From NCBI GenBank assembly GCA_958296175.1, contig OY282448.1, forward strand, positions 62,001 through 126,000: DNA of 64,000 nucleotides. Reading direction: 5' to 3'. The notes beneath the pieces were generated by a model. That model saw nothing but the letters and a program-made list of their open reading frames with translations. It was not told where the DNA came from and made no database searches. The stretch is from an uncultured Chloroflexota bacterium (GTDB lineage: Bacteria > Chloroflexota > UBA11872). Shown piece after piece: positions 53,984-62,673 of the stretch (its first letter is position 1; the number at the start of each line of letters is the position of its first letter). A program made the position numbers and the translations under genes.

Positions 53984-55516
53984 GTGACTCGCGACGCCAC
54001 ACCCACAGCGGAGACGAACCCTGCGGCGCCCGATGCGGCCAGTGAAGTTGCGGCGGCAGCGGCGATGAACCCCGACGCGGCCAGCGAGGTCGCGGCGGCA
54101 GCGGCGGCAATTGACTCCGACACGGCCAGCGAGGTCGCGGCGGCAGCGGCGGCAATGGACTCCGACACGGCCAGCGAGGTTGCGGCGGCAGCGGCGGCAA
54201 TGGACTCCGACACGGCCAGCGAGGTCGCGGCGGCAGTCGCGGAAATGGACTCCGACGCGGCCAGCGAGGTTGCGGCAGCGGCGGATACGAGCCCCGAGGC
54301 GTCCGGCGCCGCCGGCGAGGCCGCGTCGCTGGACGAGCTCGAGTCGATGGAAGACCTGCTGCGCGAGCCTGGCGGCGAGATGCAGGGCATCTCGCGCGGC
54401 GACGTGATCGAGGGCGTGGTCGTCGGGGTGGACCCGGACGAGCTGCTGATCGACGTTCGGCTGAAGTCCGAGGGCGTGGTGCCGCAGCGCGAGCTGTGGG
54501 ACTCGCGCTCCGACGAACCCAAGCCGAACTTCAGCCTGGGCGACACGGCGCTGGTGTACGTGGTGCAGCCCGAAGGCGACGGCCCGGCGCTGCTCTCGGT
54601 GCGCCGCGCGGCGCAGGAGAAGGTCTGGCGCGCGACCGAGGAGCTGTTCGAGAACGGCACGATCATCGAAGCCACGGTGCAGGAATACAACAAGGGCGGC
54701 GTGCTGGTGGACGTGGGGCCGCGCGGCTTCGTGCCGCTGTCGCAACTCACCAGTCTGCGGCGCGGGCCGGCCGACGAGACGGAAGAAGAGCTGAACGCCA
54801 AGCTCTCGGAGCTGGTCGAGCGCAAGATTTATGTCAAGATCATCGAGCTCGACCGTCGCCGCAACCGCCTGATCCTGTCCGAGCGCGTGGCCGAGCGCGA
54901 AATGCGCGCGCAGCGCCGCGAGGTGCTGCTGGACGAGCTGCAGGTGGGCCAGGTTCGCAAGGGCATGGTCAGCAACATCTGCAGCTTCGGGGCGTTCATC
55001 GACCTGGGCGGCGCCGACGGGCTGGCGCATATCTCGGAGCTGTCATGGAGCCGGGTGGAAAGCCCGGAGGAAATCCTGCGCCCCGGGCAGGAAGTGGACG
55101 TCTACGTGCTGGCGCTGGACCGGGTGGACAAGAAGATTGCGCTGAGCATGCGCCGCGCCACGACGGACCCCTGGGCGGACCTGGAAACCCGGTTCGGGGA
55201 GAACCAGGTGGTGGACGGCGAAGTCATCAAGCTGGCGCCGTTCGGCGCGTTCGTGCGGCTGGAGGAAGGCGTGGAAGGGCTGGCGCACGCCTCCGACCTG
55301 GGGAACGCCGCGCTCGATTCGGTGCACGAGGGCGACCAGGGCACGTTCCGCATTCTGAGCATGGACGCGCAGCGCCGCCGCATTCGCTTGTCGCCCATCG
55401 AGCTGGGGCCGCCGGACGACGCCGAGGAGGCCGACGGCGTGCTGGCGGCCGTGGCCGAGAATCCCGACGCAGACCTGGACAGCGCGGACGGCGATCAGAA
55501 TGCGAAAATGGACTAA
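53984..55516 (+). CDS. S1 RNA-binding-domain protein (RpsA-like)
   Basis: The protein has four S1 domains: around GDVIEGVVVGVDPDELLIDV, IIEATVQEYNKGGVLVDVGP, KGMVSNICSFGAFIDLGGAD and GEVIKLAPFGAFVRLEEGVE. Each ends in the usual GLAH-(I/A)-S or PLSQL motif. It probably binds mRNA and aids translation, like short bS1-type proteins. The N-terminal ~120 residues contain six near-identical 14-residue repeats (DSDTASEVAAAAA-like), coded by a 42-nt minisatellite. The start is uncertain: the GTG at 53,984 has GAAAGG upstream, while a GTG at 53,948 would also be in frame. It precedes clpC by 57 bp. Confidence 0.88.
   Translation: MTRDATPTAETNPAAPDAASEVAAAAAMNPDAASEVAAAAAAIDSDTASEVAAAAAAMDSDTASEVAAAAAAMDSDTASEVAAAVAEMDSDAASEVAAAADTSPEASGAAGEAASLDELESMEDLLREPGGEMQGISRGDVIEGVVVGVDPDELLIDVRLKSEGVVPQRELWDSRSDEPKPNFSLGDTALVYVVQPEGDGPALLSVRRAAQEKVWRATEELFENGTIIEATVQEYNKGGVLVDVGPRGFVPLSQLTSLRRGPADETEEELNAKLSELVERKIYVKIIELDRRRNRLILSERVAEREMRAQRREVLLDELQVGQVRKGMVSNICSFGAFIDLGGADGLAHISELSWSRVESPEEILRPGQEVDVYVLALDRVDKKIALSMRRATTDPWADLETRFGENQVVDGEVIKLAPFGAFVRLEEGVEGLAHASDLGNAALDSVHEGDQGTFRILSMDAQRRRIRLSPIELGPPDDAEEADGVLAAVAENPDADLDSADGDQNAKMD
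54027..54293 (+). repeat. 42-nt in-frame minisatellite in the S1-protein gene
   Basis: About six tandem copies of a 42-nt unit containing GCCAGCGAGGT(C/T)GCGGCGGC encode the Ala-rich N-terminal repeats. Inner copies are almost identical, so recent slippage or conversion is likely. Changes by whole units keep the reading frame. Confidence 0.85.
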
Positions 55517-55573
55517 GGGGACGCGCCTTCTGCCATCGTGTAGGCGTGAGAACGCCCGCATTGGAGGTATGCC

Positions 55574-58039
55574 GTGAACGACCGGCTGGACAAGTTTACG
55601 GAGCGGGCCAAGAAAGTCCTCGTCTACGCACAGGACGAAGCCACACGCTTCAACCACAACTACATCGGCACCGAGCACCTGCTGCTGGGGCTGGTGCGCG
55701 AGGGCGAAGGCATCGCCGCGCAGGTGCTGACCAATCTGGGGGTCGACCTCAACAAGGTGCGCAGCGCGGTCGAGTTCATCATTGGCCGCGGCGAGCGCAT
55801 GGTGGTGGGCGACATCACGCTGACGCCGCGCGCCAAGCGCGTGATCGCGCTCTCCATCGAAGAAGCCCGGCGGCTGGGCCACAACTACATCGGCACCGAG
55901 CACCTGCTGTTGGGGCTGGTGCACGAGGGCGAGGGCATCGCCGCCGGCGTGCTGGAAAGCCTGGGGGTCAACCTGGAAAAGGTGCGCGCGCAGGTCGTGC
56001 AGGTCGTCAGCCAGGGCCAGAGCGAGCGGCGCGCCGAAGCGAAAGTCGCCTCCCGCCGCTCCTCGAAGACGCCGGTCGTGGACCAGATGGGAATCGACCT
56101 CACGGCGGCGGCGCGCGCCGACAAGCTGGACCCGGTGATCGGGCGGCACGACGAGGTCGAGCGCGTGATTCAGATCTTGAGCCGCCGCACCAAGAACAAC
56201 CCCGCGCTGATCGGCGACCCCGGCGTGGGCAAGACCGCCATCGTGGAAGGTCTGGCGCAGCGCATCGTGGTTGGCGAAGCGCCCGAATCGCTGCAGGACC
56301 GCCGCGTGCTGACGCTGGACATGGGAGCGCTGGTGGCCGGCACCAAATACCGCGGCGAGTTCGAGGAACGGCTCAAGAAGGTCATCGACGAAGTCAAGGG
56401 GTCGGCAGACGCGGTGCTGTTCATCGACGAGCTGCACACGGTGGTGGGCGCAGGCGCCGCGGAAGGCGCGGTGGACGCGGCCAACATCCTCAAACCCTCG
56501 CTGGCGCGCGGCGAGCTGCAAGTGATTGGCGCAACCACGCTGGACGAGTACCGCAAGTACATCGAGCGCGACGCCGCGCTGGAGCGGCGCTTCCAGCCGG
56601 TGATGGTGCGCGAAGCCACCATCGAGGAGACCGTGGACATCCTGCGGGGCGTGCGCAGCCGCTACGAAGACCATCACAAGGTGACGATCACCGACGCCGC
56701 GCTGACCGCGGCCGCCGAGCTGGCCGGGCGCTACGTCACGGACCGATTCCTGCCGGACAAGGCGATCGACGTGATGGACGAAGCCGCGGCGCGCGTCAAG
56801 ATTCGCCACGGCACGCCGCCCAGGGAGCTGCGGGCGCTGGAATCCCGCCTCGACGAAATCACGGCGGAAAAGTCCAAGGCGATAGACATGCAGGAGTTCG
56901 AAGCCGCCAACACGCTGCGCGAGCAGGAACAAGCGCTGCGCCGCGAGGCCAGCGACCTCCGCGAGACCTGGCAGCAGCGCCACCGCGACGCGCAGCCGCG
57001 GGTGACCGAAGAAGAAGTCGGCCAGGTCATCTCGATGTGGACGGGCATCCCGGTCACCCGCATCCGCAAGGAAGAGTCGGAACGCCTGCTGCACATGGAA
57101 GACGATCTGGCGCGCCGCGTGGTGAGCCAGACGGAAGCCATCACGTCCATTTCACGCGCCGTGCGCCGCGCCCGCGCGGGACTGAAGGACCCGCAGCGGC
57201 CCATCGGCGCGTTCATGTTCCTGGGCCCCACCGGCGTGGGGAAGACGCTGCTGGCGCACGCCCTGGCCGACTTCATGTTCGGCAGTGAGGACGCGCTGAT
57301 CTGTATCGACATGTCGGAGTACATGGAACGGCACGCGGTGTCGCGCCTGGTGGGCGCGCCCCCCGGCTATGTGGGATACGAAGAAGGCGGCCAGCTGACC
57401 GAAGCCGTGCGGCGGCGCTCCTACGCCGTGATCCTGCTGGACGAAATCGAGAAGGCCCACCCCGAAGTCTTCAACATCCTCTTGCAGCTGATGGACGACG
57501 GACGTCTGACCGACGCCAAAGGCCGCGCGGTGGACTTCCGCAACACTGTCATCATCATGACCTCCAACGTGGGCGCCCAGCACATCAAGCGCGACGCCAT
57601 GCTGGGGTTCCGCAGCGACGCGTCAGCCGTGTCCGAAGACGCGCACTACAAGAACATGCGCGCCAAGGTGCTCAACGAACTCAAGAAGGTCTTCCGACCC
57701 GAGTTCCTCAACCGGGTGGACGCGACGGTGGTCTTCCACTCGCTGACACGCGCCGACGTGGCGGCCATCGTCGATCTGGAACTGGCGCGCGTGCGCTTGC
57801 AGCTGAGCGAGCACGAGTTCGATCTGGAGGTCACGGACGAGGCCAAGGAGCTGCTGGCCGAGAAGGGCTATGACCCCGACTTTGGCGCCCGACCGCTGCG
57901 GCGGGTGATCCAGAACCTGATCGAAGACCCGCTGGCCGAAGAGCTGCTCCGAGGCGCGTTCGACCCCGGCGCCAAGGTGATCGTGGACCGCGAGGGCGAC
58001 GAGATTGACATCACCTCGCGCTCACCAGTCGAAGCATAG
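55574..58039 (+). CDS. clpC: ATP-dependent Clp protease ATPase subunit ClpC
   Basis: ClpC unfolds proteins for the ClpP protease. The 821-residue protein has two Clp_N repeats ([20 protein letters not shown] and [18 protein letters not shown]), AAA-1 with Walker A GDPGVGKT (about residues 215-221), a UVR/M-like region ([18 protein letters not shown]), and AAA-2 with GPTGVGKT (about 548). NRVDATVVF and FGARPLRR are typical of the sensor-2/C-terminal part. GGAGG is 9 bp before the GTG start. No CtsR or McsAB genes are near. Confidence 0.96.
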   Translation: MNDRLDKFTERAKKVLVYAQDEATRFNHNYIGTEHLLLGLVREGEGIAAQVLTNLGVDLNKVRSAVEFIIGRGERMVVGDITLTPRAKRVIALSIEEARRLGHNYIGTEHLLLGLVHEGEGIAAGVLESLGVNLEKVRAQVVQVVSQGQSERRAEAKVASRRSSKTPVVDQMGIDLTAAARADKLDPVIGRHDEVERVIQILSRRTKNNPALIGDPGVGKTAIVEGLAQRIVVGEAPESLQDRRVLTLDMGALVAGTKYRGEFEERLKKVIDEVKGSADAVLFIDELHTVVGAGAAEGAVDAANILKPSLARGELQVIGATTLDEYRKYIERDAALERRFQPVMVREATIEETVDILRGVRSRYEDHHKVTITDAALTAAAELAGRYVTDRFLPDKAIDVMDEAAARVKIRHGTPPRELRALESRLDEITAEKSKAIDMQEFEAANTLREQEQALRREASDLRETWQQRHRDAQPRVTEEEVGQVISMWTGIPVTRIRKEESERLLHMEDDLARRVVSQTEAITSISRAVRRARAGLKDPQRPIGAFMFLGPTGVGKTLLAHALADFMFGSEDALICIDMSEYMERHAVSRLVGAPPGYVGYEEGGQLTEAVRRRSYAVILLDEIEKAHPEVFNILLQLMDDGRLTDAKGRAVDFRNTVIIMTSNVGAQHIKRDAMLGFRSDASAVSEDAHYKNMRAKVLNELKKVFRPEFLNRVDATVVFHSLTRADVAAIVDLELARVRLQLSEHEFDLEVTDEAKELLAEKGYDPDFGARPLRRVIQNLIEDPLAEELLRGAFDPGAKVIVDREGDEIDITSRSPVEA

Positions 58040-58456
58040 GCCGTTTGCGCCACTCGTTATCCTTGCCCTCGAAGCCGAGGGCAGGGTGACGGCGAATGGC
58101 TTTCCCCGCTCCCTTGCGGGCGAGGGTGAATTGCCAGGACGAAGCTCTATGCAGGCGGGAAGCACAGCCCCAGAAGGGTCGTCCTGCCATCCAGCATCAC
58201 GGTCGGCGCCGCACCCCTCATTGCATCCGTACGGAACTGCGGAAAGTGCACGTGCAGATGCTGGAAGCACCGAGCACGGGCGAAGACCATTGCGCGGCAG
58301 AGCTGCCAGCGTCACCGCGTCTCCCGCGGCGCTGACCTCGGCCGCGCGGTGCGCCGCTGCCGAGCGCCCTCGTGGGGAGCGGACCGCTCCCCCGCCGCAC
58401 CCCTGCCGCTCCAGCGGCGCTACTATTCCTGACGCCCGCTCCTAGATACGCGCCCC
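58040..58456. repeat. Spacer with terminator-like hairpin and GC-rich repeats
   Basis: This 417 bp gap after clpC has no supported gene. A hairpin TGCCCTCG/AAGC/CGAGGGCA at about 58,064-58,083 may terminate clpC transcription, though it lacks a T-run. A degenerate GCGGGCGAGGGTGA element follows. Confidence 0.5.
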
Positions 58457-59797
58457 GTGGCCCGACCCCGCCGAGTTTTTGCGTGCTCGTCCTGCGGCGC
58501 GGAGCATCCGCAGTGGACGGGGCAGTGCAGCGTCTGCGGGGCGTGGAACTCGCTGGCCGAACGCCGCGCGCCGACGCGCGCGGCCAGCTCGGGCGACGCG
58601 CCGCGCGCAATTCCCTTGCACGAGATCGACACCTCCGGCGACGAGCGCGTGTCCTCGGGCATGCCCGAGCTGGACCGGGTGTTGGGCGGCGGCCTGGTGC
58701 GCGGTTCGCTGGTGCTGCTGGCGGGAGACCCGGGCGTGGGCAAATCCACTCTGGTGCTGCGCATGGCCGCGGAACTCGCCGCGCCCGACCGCCCCAGCCT
58801 CTACGTGGCCGCGGAAGAGTCGGCCGCGCAGATTCGCATGCGCGCCGGGCGCATGCAGATCGGCGGCCAGGGGCTGCTGGTCTACGCCGAAACCGCCATC
58901 GAGGGCGCACTGGCCGAGGCCGAACGGGTTCGCGCCGGCCTGCTGCTGGTCGACTCCATCCAGACGGTGCGCGCCGACGAGCTGCCGTCGGCGCCGGGCA
59001 GCGTGACGCAGGTGCGCGAGTCCACCTTGCGGCTCCTGCACTTCGCCAAGTCCCGCCAGACGCCCGTGCTGATCGTGGGCCACGTCACCAAGGAAGGCAC
59101 CGTTGCCGGGCCGCGGATGCTGGAACACATCGTCGACACCGTGCTGTATCTGGAAGGCGACGACCACTACTCGCACCGGCTGCTGCGAGCGGTCAAGAAC
59201 CGCTTCGGCCCCACGTTCGAAGTGGCCGTGTTCGAGATGCACGCGCGCGGATTGCGGGAAGTGGCCAACCCGTCGGCCATGCTGCTGGCGGGCCGCGACG
59301 CCTCGGCGCCAGGCTCCGCGGTGGCGGTGGCGATGGAAGGCACGCGGCCCTTGCTGGTCGAGGTGCAGGCGCTGGTGGCGCCCACGACGTATAGCCAGCC
59401 GCGGCGGCTGGCCAACGGGTTGGACCTCAGCCGCCTGCACTTGCTGCTGGCGGTGCTGGCGCGGCGCACGGGCGTGGCGCTGGCGTCGCACGACGTGTTC
59501 GTCAACGTGGTGGGCGGCCTGCGGCTGCGCGAACCGGCCACCGACCTGGCCGTGGCGCTGGCCGTGGCGTCCAGCTATCGCGGCCAGCCGCTGCGGGAGC
59601 GCACGGCCGCCGTGGGCGAGGTTGGCCTGGCCGGCGAACTGCGGTCGGCGCCCTCCGCGCCTCAGCGCATCGACGAAGCTCTGCGCCTGGGGTTCACCCA
59701 CTGCATCGTGTCGGCCGGGTCCGACGCGAACGGACGCCGCCGCGGCGCAATCCGCGCGGCCAACCTGCAACAGGCGCTGGACGCCGCGCTGACGTGA
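58457..59797 (+). CDS. radA: DNA repair protein RadA
   Basis: RadA is a RecA-like helicase that processes recombination branches. The 446-residue protein has an N-terminal zinc finger (CSSCGAEHPQWTGQCSVCGA), Walker A LAGDPGVGKSTLVL (about residues 92-100), the RadA-specific KNRFGPTFEV motif (about 245) and a C-terminal Lon-protease-like domain (PLRERTAAVGEVGLAGELRS). The start is the GTG at 58,457. Its stop lies in a direct repeat shared with the ispD start. Confidence 0.96.
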   Translation: MARPRRVFACSSCGAEHPQWTGQCSVCGAWNSLAERRAPTRAASSGDAPRAIPLHEIDTSGDERVSSGMPELDRVLGGGLVRGSLVLLAGDPGVGKSTLVLRMAAELAAPDRPSLYVAAEESAAQIRMRAGRMQIGGQGLLVYAETAIEGALAEAERVRAGLLLVDSIQTVRADELPSAPGSVTQVRESTLRLLHFAKSRQTPVLIVGHVTKEGTVAGPRMLEHIVDTVLYLEGDDHYSHRLLRAVKNRFGPTFEVAVFEMHARGLREVANPSAMLLAGRDASAPGSAVAVAMEGTRPLLVEVQALVAPTTYSQPRRLANGLDLSRLHLLLAVLARRTGVALASHDVFVNVVGGLRLREPATDLAVALAVASSYRGQPLRERTAAVGEVGLAGELRSAPSAPQRIDEALRLGFTHCIVSAGSDANGRRRGAIRAANLQQALDAALT

Positions 59798-59903
59798 GCG
59801 CCCACGCGGCGGGCTGACGTGACCTCGCGCGGCGCCGCAGCTTTGAGGGACGTCACGGTTTTGCATCGGGCGCTGGACGCCGCGCCGACGTGAGCGCCGA
59901 CGC
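59773..59903 (+). repeat. Direct repeat spanning radA stop and ispD start
   Basis: GGCGCTGGACGCCGCGC(T/C)G followed by ACGTGAGCGCC occurs at 59,773-59,807 and again at 59,869-59,903 with 33 of 35 positions equal by eye. The first copy holds the radA stop, the second the ispD start. Confidence 0.85.
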
Positions 59904-60585
59904 AGTGGTGCTGGGCGCCGGGGCGAGTGCGCGCATGGGCGGCGGCGACAAGCTGCTGGCCGACCTGGCGGGCGAGCCGGTCATCGTCTGGAGCCTGCGC
60001 GCGTTCGAAGCCTGCCCGGCCATTCGCACGCTGGTGGTCACCACCTCGGCGGCCAACGACGCGCAGATTCGCCGCGCGGCGGCAGCCGCCGGCGTGACCA
60101 AGATTCGCGCGTTCGTTCGCGGCGGGTCGTGCCGTGCCGAGTCCGTGCTGCACGGGTTGCAGGCGCTGCAGGACCACCCCCCGGCGCTGGTGGCCGTGCA
60201 CGACGGCGCGCGTCCGCTGGTGACGCCGGGCCTCATTGCGCGCGTCGTCCAGGCAGCCGCGCGCCGAGGCGCCGCCATCGCCGCCGTCCCCGCCACGGAC
60301 ACGCTCAAGATCGTGAACGCCGACCGCGACATCGTCAGCACGCCCTCGCGCGCGTCCGTCTGGCACGCGCAAACCCCGCAAGCGGCCCGCTTCGACGCCC
60401 TGCTGAACGCCCACGAACGCCGCGCCGACGCATTACAACGCTTCACCGACGACGCCTCCCTGCTGGAAGCCGCCAGCCTTCCCGTTCGCGTCGTCCAGGC
60501 CAGCCGCGAGAACCTGAAGATCACCTCGCCCGACGACCTCGCCGCCGCCGCGCGAATCGTCAGGAAACGGCGCGCACCCGCCTAA
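59890..60585 (+). CDS. ispD: 2-C-methyl-D-erythritol 4-phosphate cytidylyltransferase
   Basis: IspD couples CTP with MEP in the MEP isoprenoid pathway. The 231-residue protein has the nucleotidyltransferase loop VVLGAGASARMGGGDK, then LVAVHDGARPLVTP and WHAQTPQAARFDAL, all family hallmarks. The GTG at 59,890 gives the expected length. The usual partner ispF is not adjacent. It is on the same strand as radA, and the shared repeat suggests that the two once overlapped. Confidence 0.95.
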   Translation: MSADAVVLGAGASARMGGGDKLLADLAGEPVIVWSLRAFEACPAIRTLVVTTSAANDAQIRRAAAAAGVTKIRAFVRGGSCRAESVLHGLQALQDHPPALVAVHDGARPLVTPGLIARVVQAAARRGAAIAAVPATDTLKIVNADRDIVSTPSRASVWHAQTPQAARFDALLNAHERRADALQRFTDDASLLEAASLPVRVVQASRENLKITSPDDLAAAARIVRKRRAPA

Positions 60586-60618
60586 CCGCGGCCTGGCGCC
60601 CGCAGGCACGCGCCGCGG

Positions 60619-61209
60619 TCAGCGGCGCATGCGTTCGACGACCTCGTGGTTCAGTTCGAAGCGTTCGTCGGCGGTCTTGAAGAGTTCGTAGGAATAGGTG
60701 GAGCCGCCGTCTCGGCCGTGCGGGGGGCCGTGCACCAGCCAGACCAGCACGCCTTCGGCCTTGAGCACTTGCAACGCGGGCACGAAATCGCCGTCGCCCG
60801 CCACCAGCGCAATGTGCTGCACGTGGCCCTTGCCGGCCAACAGCGCCATGTCCAAGCCCAGCAACAGGTCGACCTGCTTCTGTTCGAAGACCGGGTCGCC
60901 CCATTCGTCCACGCCGTTCATCCGCAGCCGCCCCCGCCGCACTTCGAAGCGGGGCAGGTAGCGCAGCGCGTCTTCGAACCGCCGCGAGTTGGAGTGCCGG
61001 TCGATCTCTTCCTGCGTGGGGGGGTCGCCCTGGTAGGGCGGGCAGTGATAGAAGTAGGTGCGCAAGAGATCGATCGGCTCCGCGCTGGTGCGCTCGACGT
61101 GGCTCCGCACCTCGCTCACGAGCTTTTGCACGTCCAGCCGAGCGTCGAACTCGTGCCTCTGGATCGCCATGAAATATGCGCCGTCGATAAAGACTGCCAG
61201 CCGCCCCAT
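60619..61209 (-). CDS. NYN-domain (LabA/DUF88-like) protein
   Basis: This 196-residue protein has the PIN-like NYN fold, predicted to bind or cut RNA. Acidic landmarks are AVFIDGAYF (Asp), DLLLGLDMALLAG and IALVAGDGDFVPALQVLKAE, with the typical GDGDF. GGAGGA lies 5-6 bp before the ATG at 61,209, so this start is preferred to one 24 bp upstream. The gene is convergent with ispD. Confidence 0.85.
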   Translation of the reverse strand: MGRLAVFIDGAYFMAIQRHEFDARLDVQKLVSEVRSHVERTSAEPIDLLRTYFYHCPPYQGDPPTQEEIDRHSNSRRFEDALRYLPRFEVRRGRLRMNGVDEWGDPVFEQKQVDLLLGLDMALLAGKGHVQHIALVAGDGDFVPALQVLKAEGVLVWLVHGPPHGRDGGSTYSYELFKTADERFELNHEVVERMRR

Positions 61210-61364
61210 CTGCGTCCTCCATTCATGCGACATGGTTAGGTTCGTACTCTGACGCGCGCACCGGCCTGCGGCGCGCCCGACGCACGCAATCGGCGGACCA
61301 ACGAGGGTGCGCGCCCCAATAGTAATAGTCCCAGACGCCGGCGCGGAGCGAGAGGGATGCAGGC

Positions 61365-61727
61365 TCAGGCGGTGTCGTCGGGCCGCTGGCGCCTGATCGT
61401 GACTGCCGCCTCGCGCAGCGCTGCGCCAGGGATAGCGACGCCAGGCTTGGCAATGCGGACCTTCGCCGAGCGCACCTGAGGAAAGTCGGCGAACACGGCG
61501 CGCGCGATGCGGTCGCCCAGGGTTTCCAGCAGGTCTACCGGCTCGCCATTCACGATCTGGGCAACCCGCGCGTACACCTGGCTGTAGTCGACGGTGCGGT
61601 CCAGCGCGTCCGACGCCGCCGCGTCCCGCAAGTCAGCCTGCATGTCCACGTCGACCACGAACCGCTGCCCCAGCGTGCGCTCCTCGGGCCGGACGCCGTG
61701 ATAGCCGTACAGCACGATCCCGCGCAA
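61365..61727 (-). CDS. folB: Dihydroneopterin aldolase
   Basis: FolB cleaves dihydroneopterin in folate synthesis. The core LYGYHGVRPEERTLGQRFVV, the catalytic Lys in SAKVRIAKPGVAIPGA and DLLETLGDRIARAVF are all present. The N-terminal start is unclear: no in-frame ATG or GTG precedes the family start (DTVSLRGIVLYGYHG), and the TTG at 61,727 is the nearest and trims four or five conserved residues. The frame stays open far upstream through a dispersed repeat. It follows rlmB on the same strand and may be co-transcribed. Confidence 0.82.
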   Translation of the reverse strand: MRGIVLYGYHGVRPEERTLGQRFVVDVDMQADLRDAAASDALDRTVDYSQVYARVAQIVNGEPVDLLETLGDRIARAVFADFPQVRSAKVRIAKPGVAIPGAALREAAVTIRRQRPDDTA

Positions 61728-61791
61728 GCTGACGGTGTCGAGCGAATGCTGCCCTTCCCGATCGGCCTCACGGTCGGCGCGCTGCGGACCT

Positions 61792-61818
61792 GGATTCCCG
61801 CCGTCACGGGAATGGCGG
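61792..61818. repeat. ATTCCCG/CGGGAAT dispersed palindrome before folB
   Basis: GGATTCCCGCCGTCACGGGAAT is a short inverted repeat in the gap between rlmB and folB. It reads in frame with folB on the minus strand as RHSRDGGNP. Related copies lie at 1,994-2,023 and 23,693-23,728. Confidence 0.65.
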
Positions 61819-61893
61819 GGGGTGCTGGATTGGCGGTGGGCGCTGGCGCTACTCGCGCCGCGGGGGCGCCGCGGGACGCTGGCGTGCTGCGCC

Positions 61894-62673
61894 TCAGCCG
61901 GCATCCGGCCGCCCCGCTCCGCGCGCGCGAATCGCGTGATAGAGCACGATCCCTCCCGCAACGGCGACGTTGAGCGAGCCGACGCCGCCAAACATAGGGA
62001 TGCGCAGCGCGGCGTCGCAGGCCTTGCGCACCGTCGGCCGCACGCCGCGCGCCTCGTTGCCAACCACCAGACAGGCGGCGCGGTCGAAGTCGGCCGCGTC
62101 GTAGTCCATGTCCCCGTCCTGATCGAGCGCGTAGACCCAGGCGCCGCCCTCGCGCAGCCGGTCCAGCGCGCGCGCCACGTTGGCAACCCGCACCAGGCGC
62201 GTGCGCAGGCTGGCCCCGGCCGACGCGCGCGCCAAGCCGCCGGTCAGCGCGGCAGAGCGTCGGTCGGGCACGATGACGCCCGCCCCGTCCGCAGCTTCCA
62301 GCGTGCGCAGCAGCGCGCCCAGGTTCCCAACGTCGTGCACCTGGTCCGCCGCCAGCATCAGGGGCGGGCCGCCAGCGCTGCGGGCCTGCAGCAGATCGTC
62401 GATCCCGACCGGCGGTGGCGGCCGCACCGCCGCCGCCACGCCCTGATGCCGTGCGCCGTAGCTCAGCTCGTCCAGCTCCGACGCGGTGCTGAACGTGACG
62501 GCCACGGCCGCAGTCGCGGCGGCGGCGCGGATGTCGTGCAGCGCCTCCGCCTGCGGGCGGGCCACGTAGACCCGTTCCACGCCGCTGCCGCGCCGCAAGG
62601 CCTCGGCAACCGCGCGGCGGCCCCAGATGCTGGCAGCGGCGGCTGGCGCGGCTGGGGCTACCCGCGCCGCCAC
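61894..62673 (-). CDS. rlmB: TrmH/RlmB-family 2'-O-ribose RNA methyltransferase
   Basis: This SPOUT methyltransferase of about 259 residues is of the RlmB type, which modifies G2251 of 23S rRNA. The substrate-binding N-domain holds SIWGRRAVAEALRR. Motif 1 is DQVHDVGNLGALLRTLEAAD, motif 2 LVVGNEARGVRP and motif 3 IPMFGGVGSLNVAVAGGIVL. The GTG at 62,673 overlaps the end of cysS by 16 bp, as expected from translational coupling and as in the cysS-rlmB pairing of other Gram-positive bacteria. Confidence 0.9.
   Translation of the reverse strand: MAARVAPAAPAAAASIWGRRAVAEALRRGSGVERVYVARPQAEALHDIRAAAATAAVAVTFSTASELDELSYGARHQGVAAAVRPPPPVGIDDLLQARSAGGPPLMLAADQVHDVGNLGALLRTLEAADGAGVIVPDRRSAALTGGLARASAGASLRTRLVRVANVARALDRLREGGAWVYALDQDGDMDYDAADFDRAACLVVGNEARGVRPTVRKACDAALRIPMFGGVGSLNVAVAGGIVLYHAIRARGAGRPDAG

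Noticed and set aside
54496-57288. A 930-codon plus-strand frame overlapping the S1 protein and clpC genes
   Set aside because: It is an out-of-frame Arg/Gly-rich shadow of two highly conserved genes.
60619-61209. NYN protein considered as YacP/Rae1 because of the cysS-rlmB context
   Set aside because: It has the LabA/DUF88-type GDGDF pattern and longer N-terminal part rather than the compact YacP type, and it is separated from rlmB by folB.
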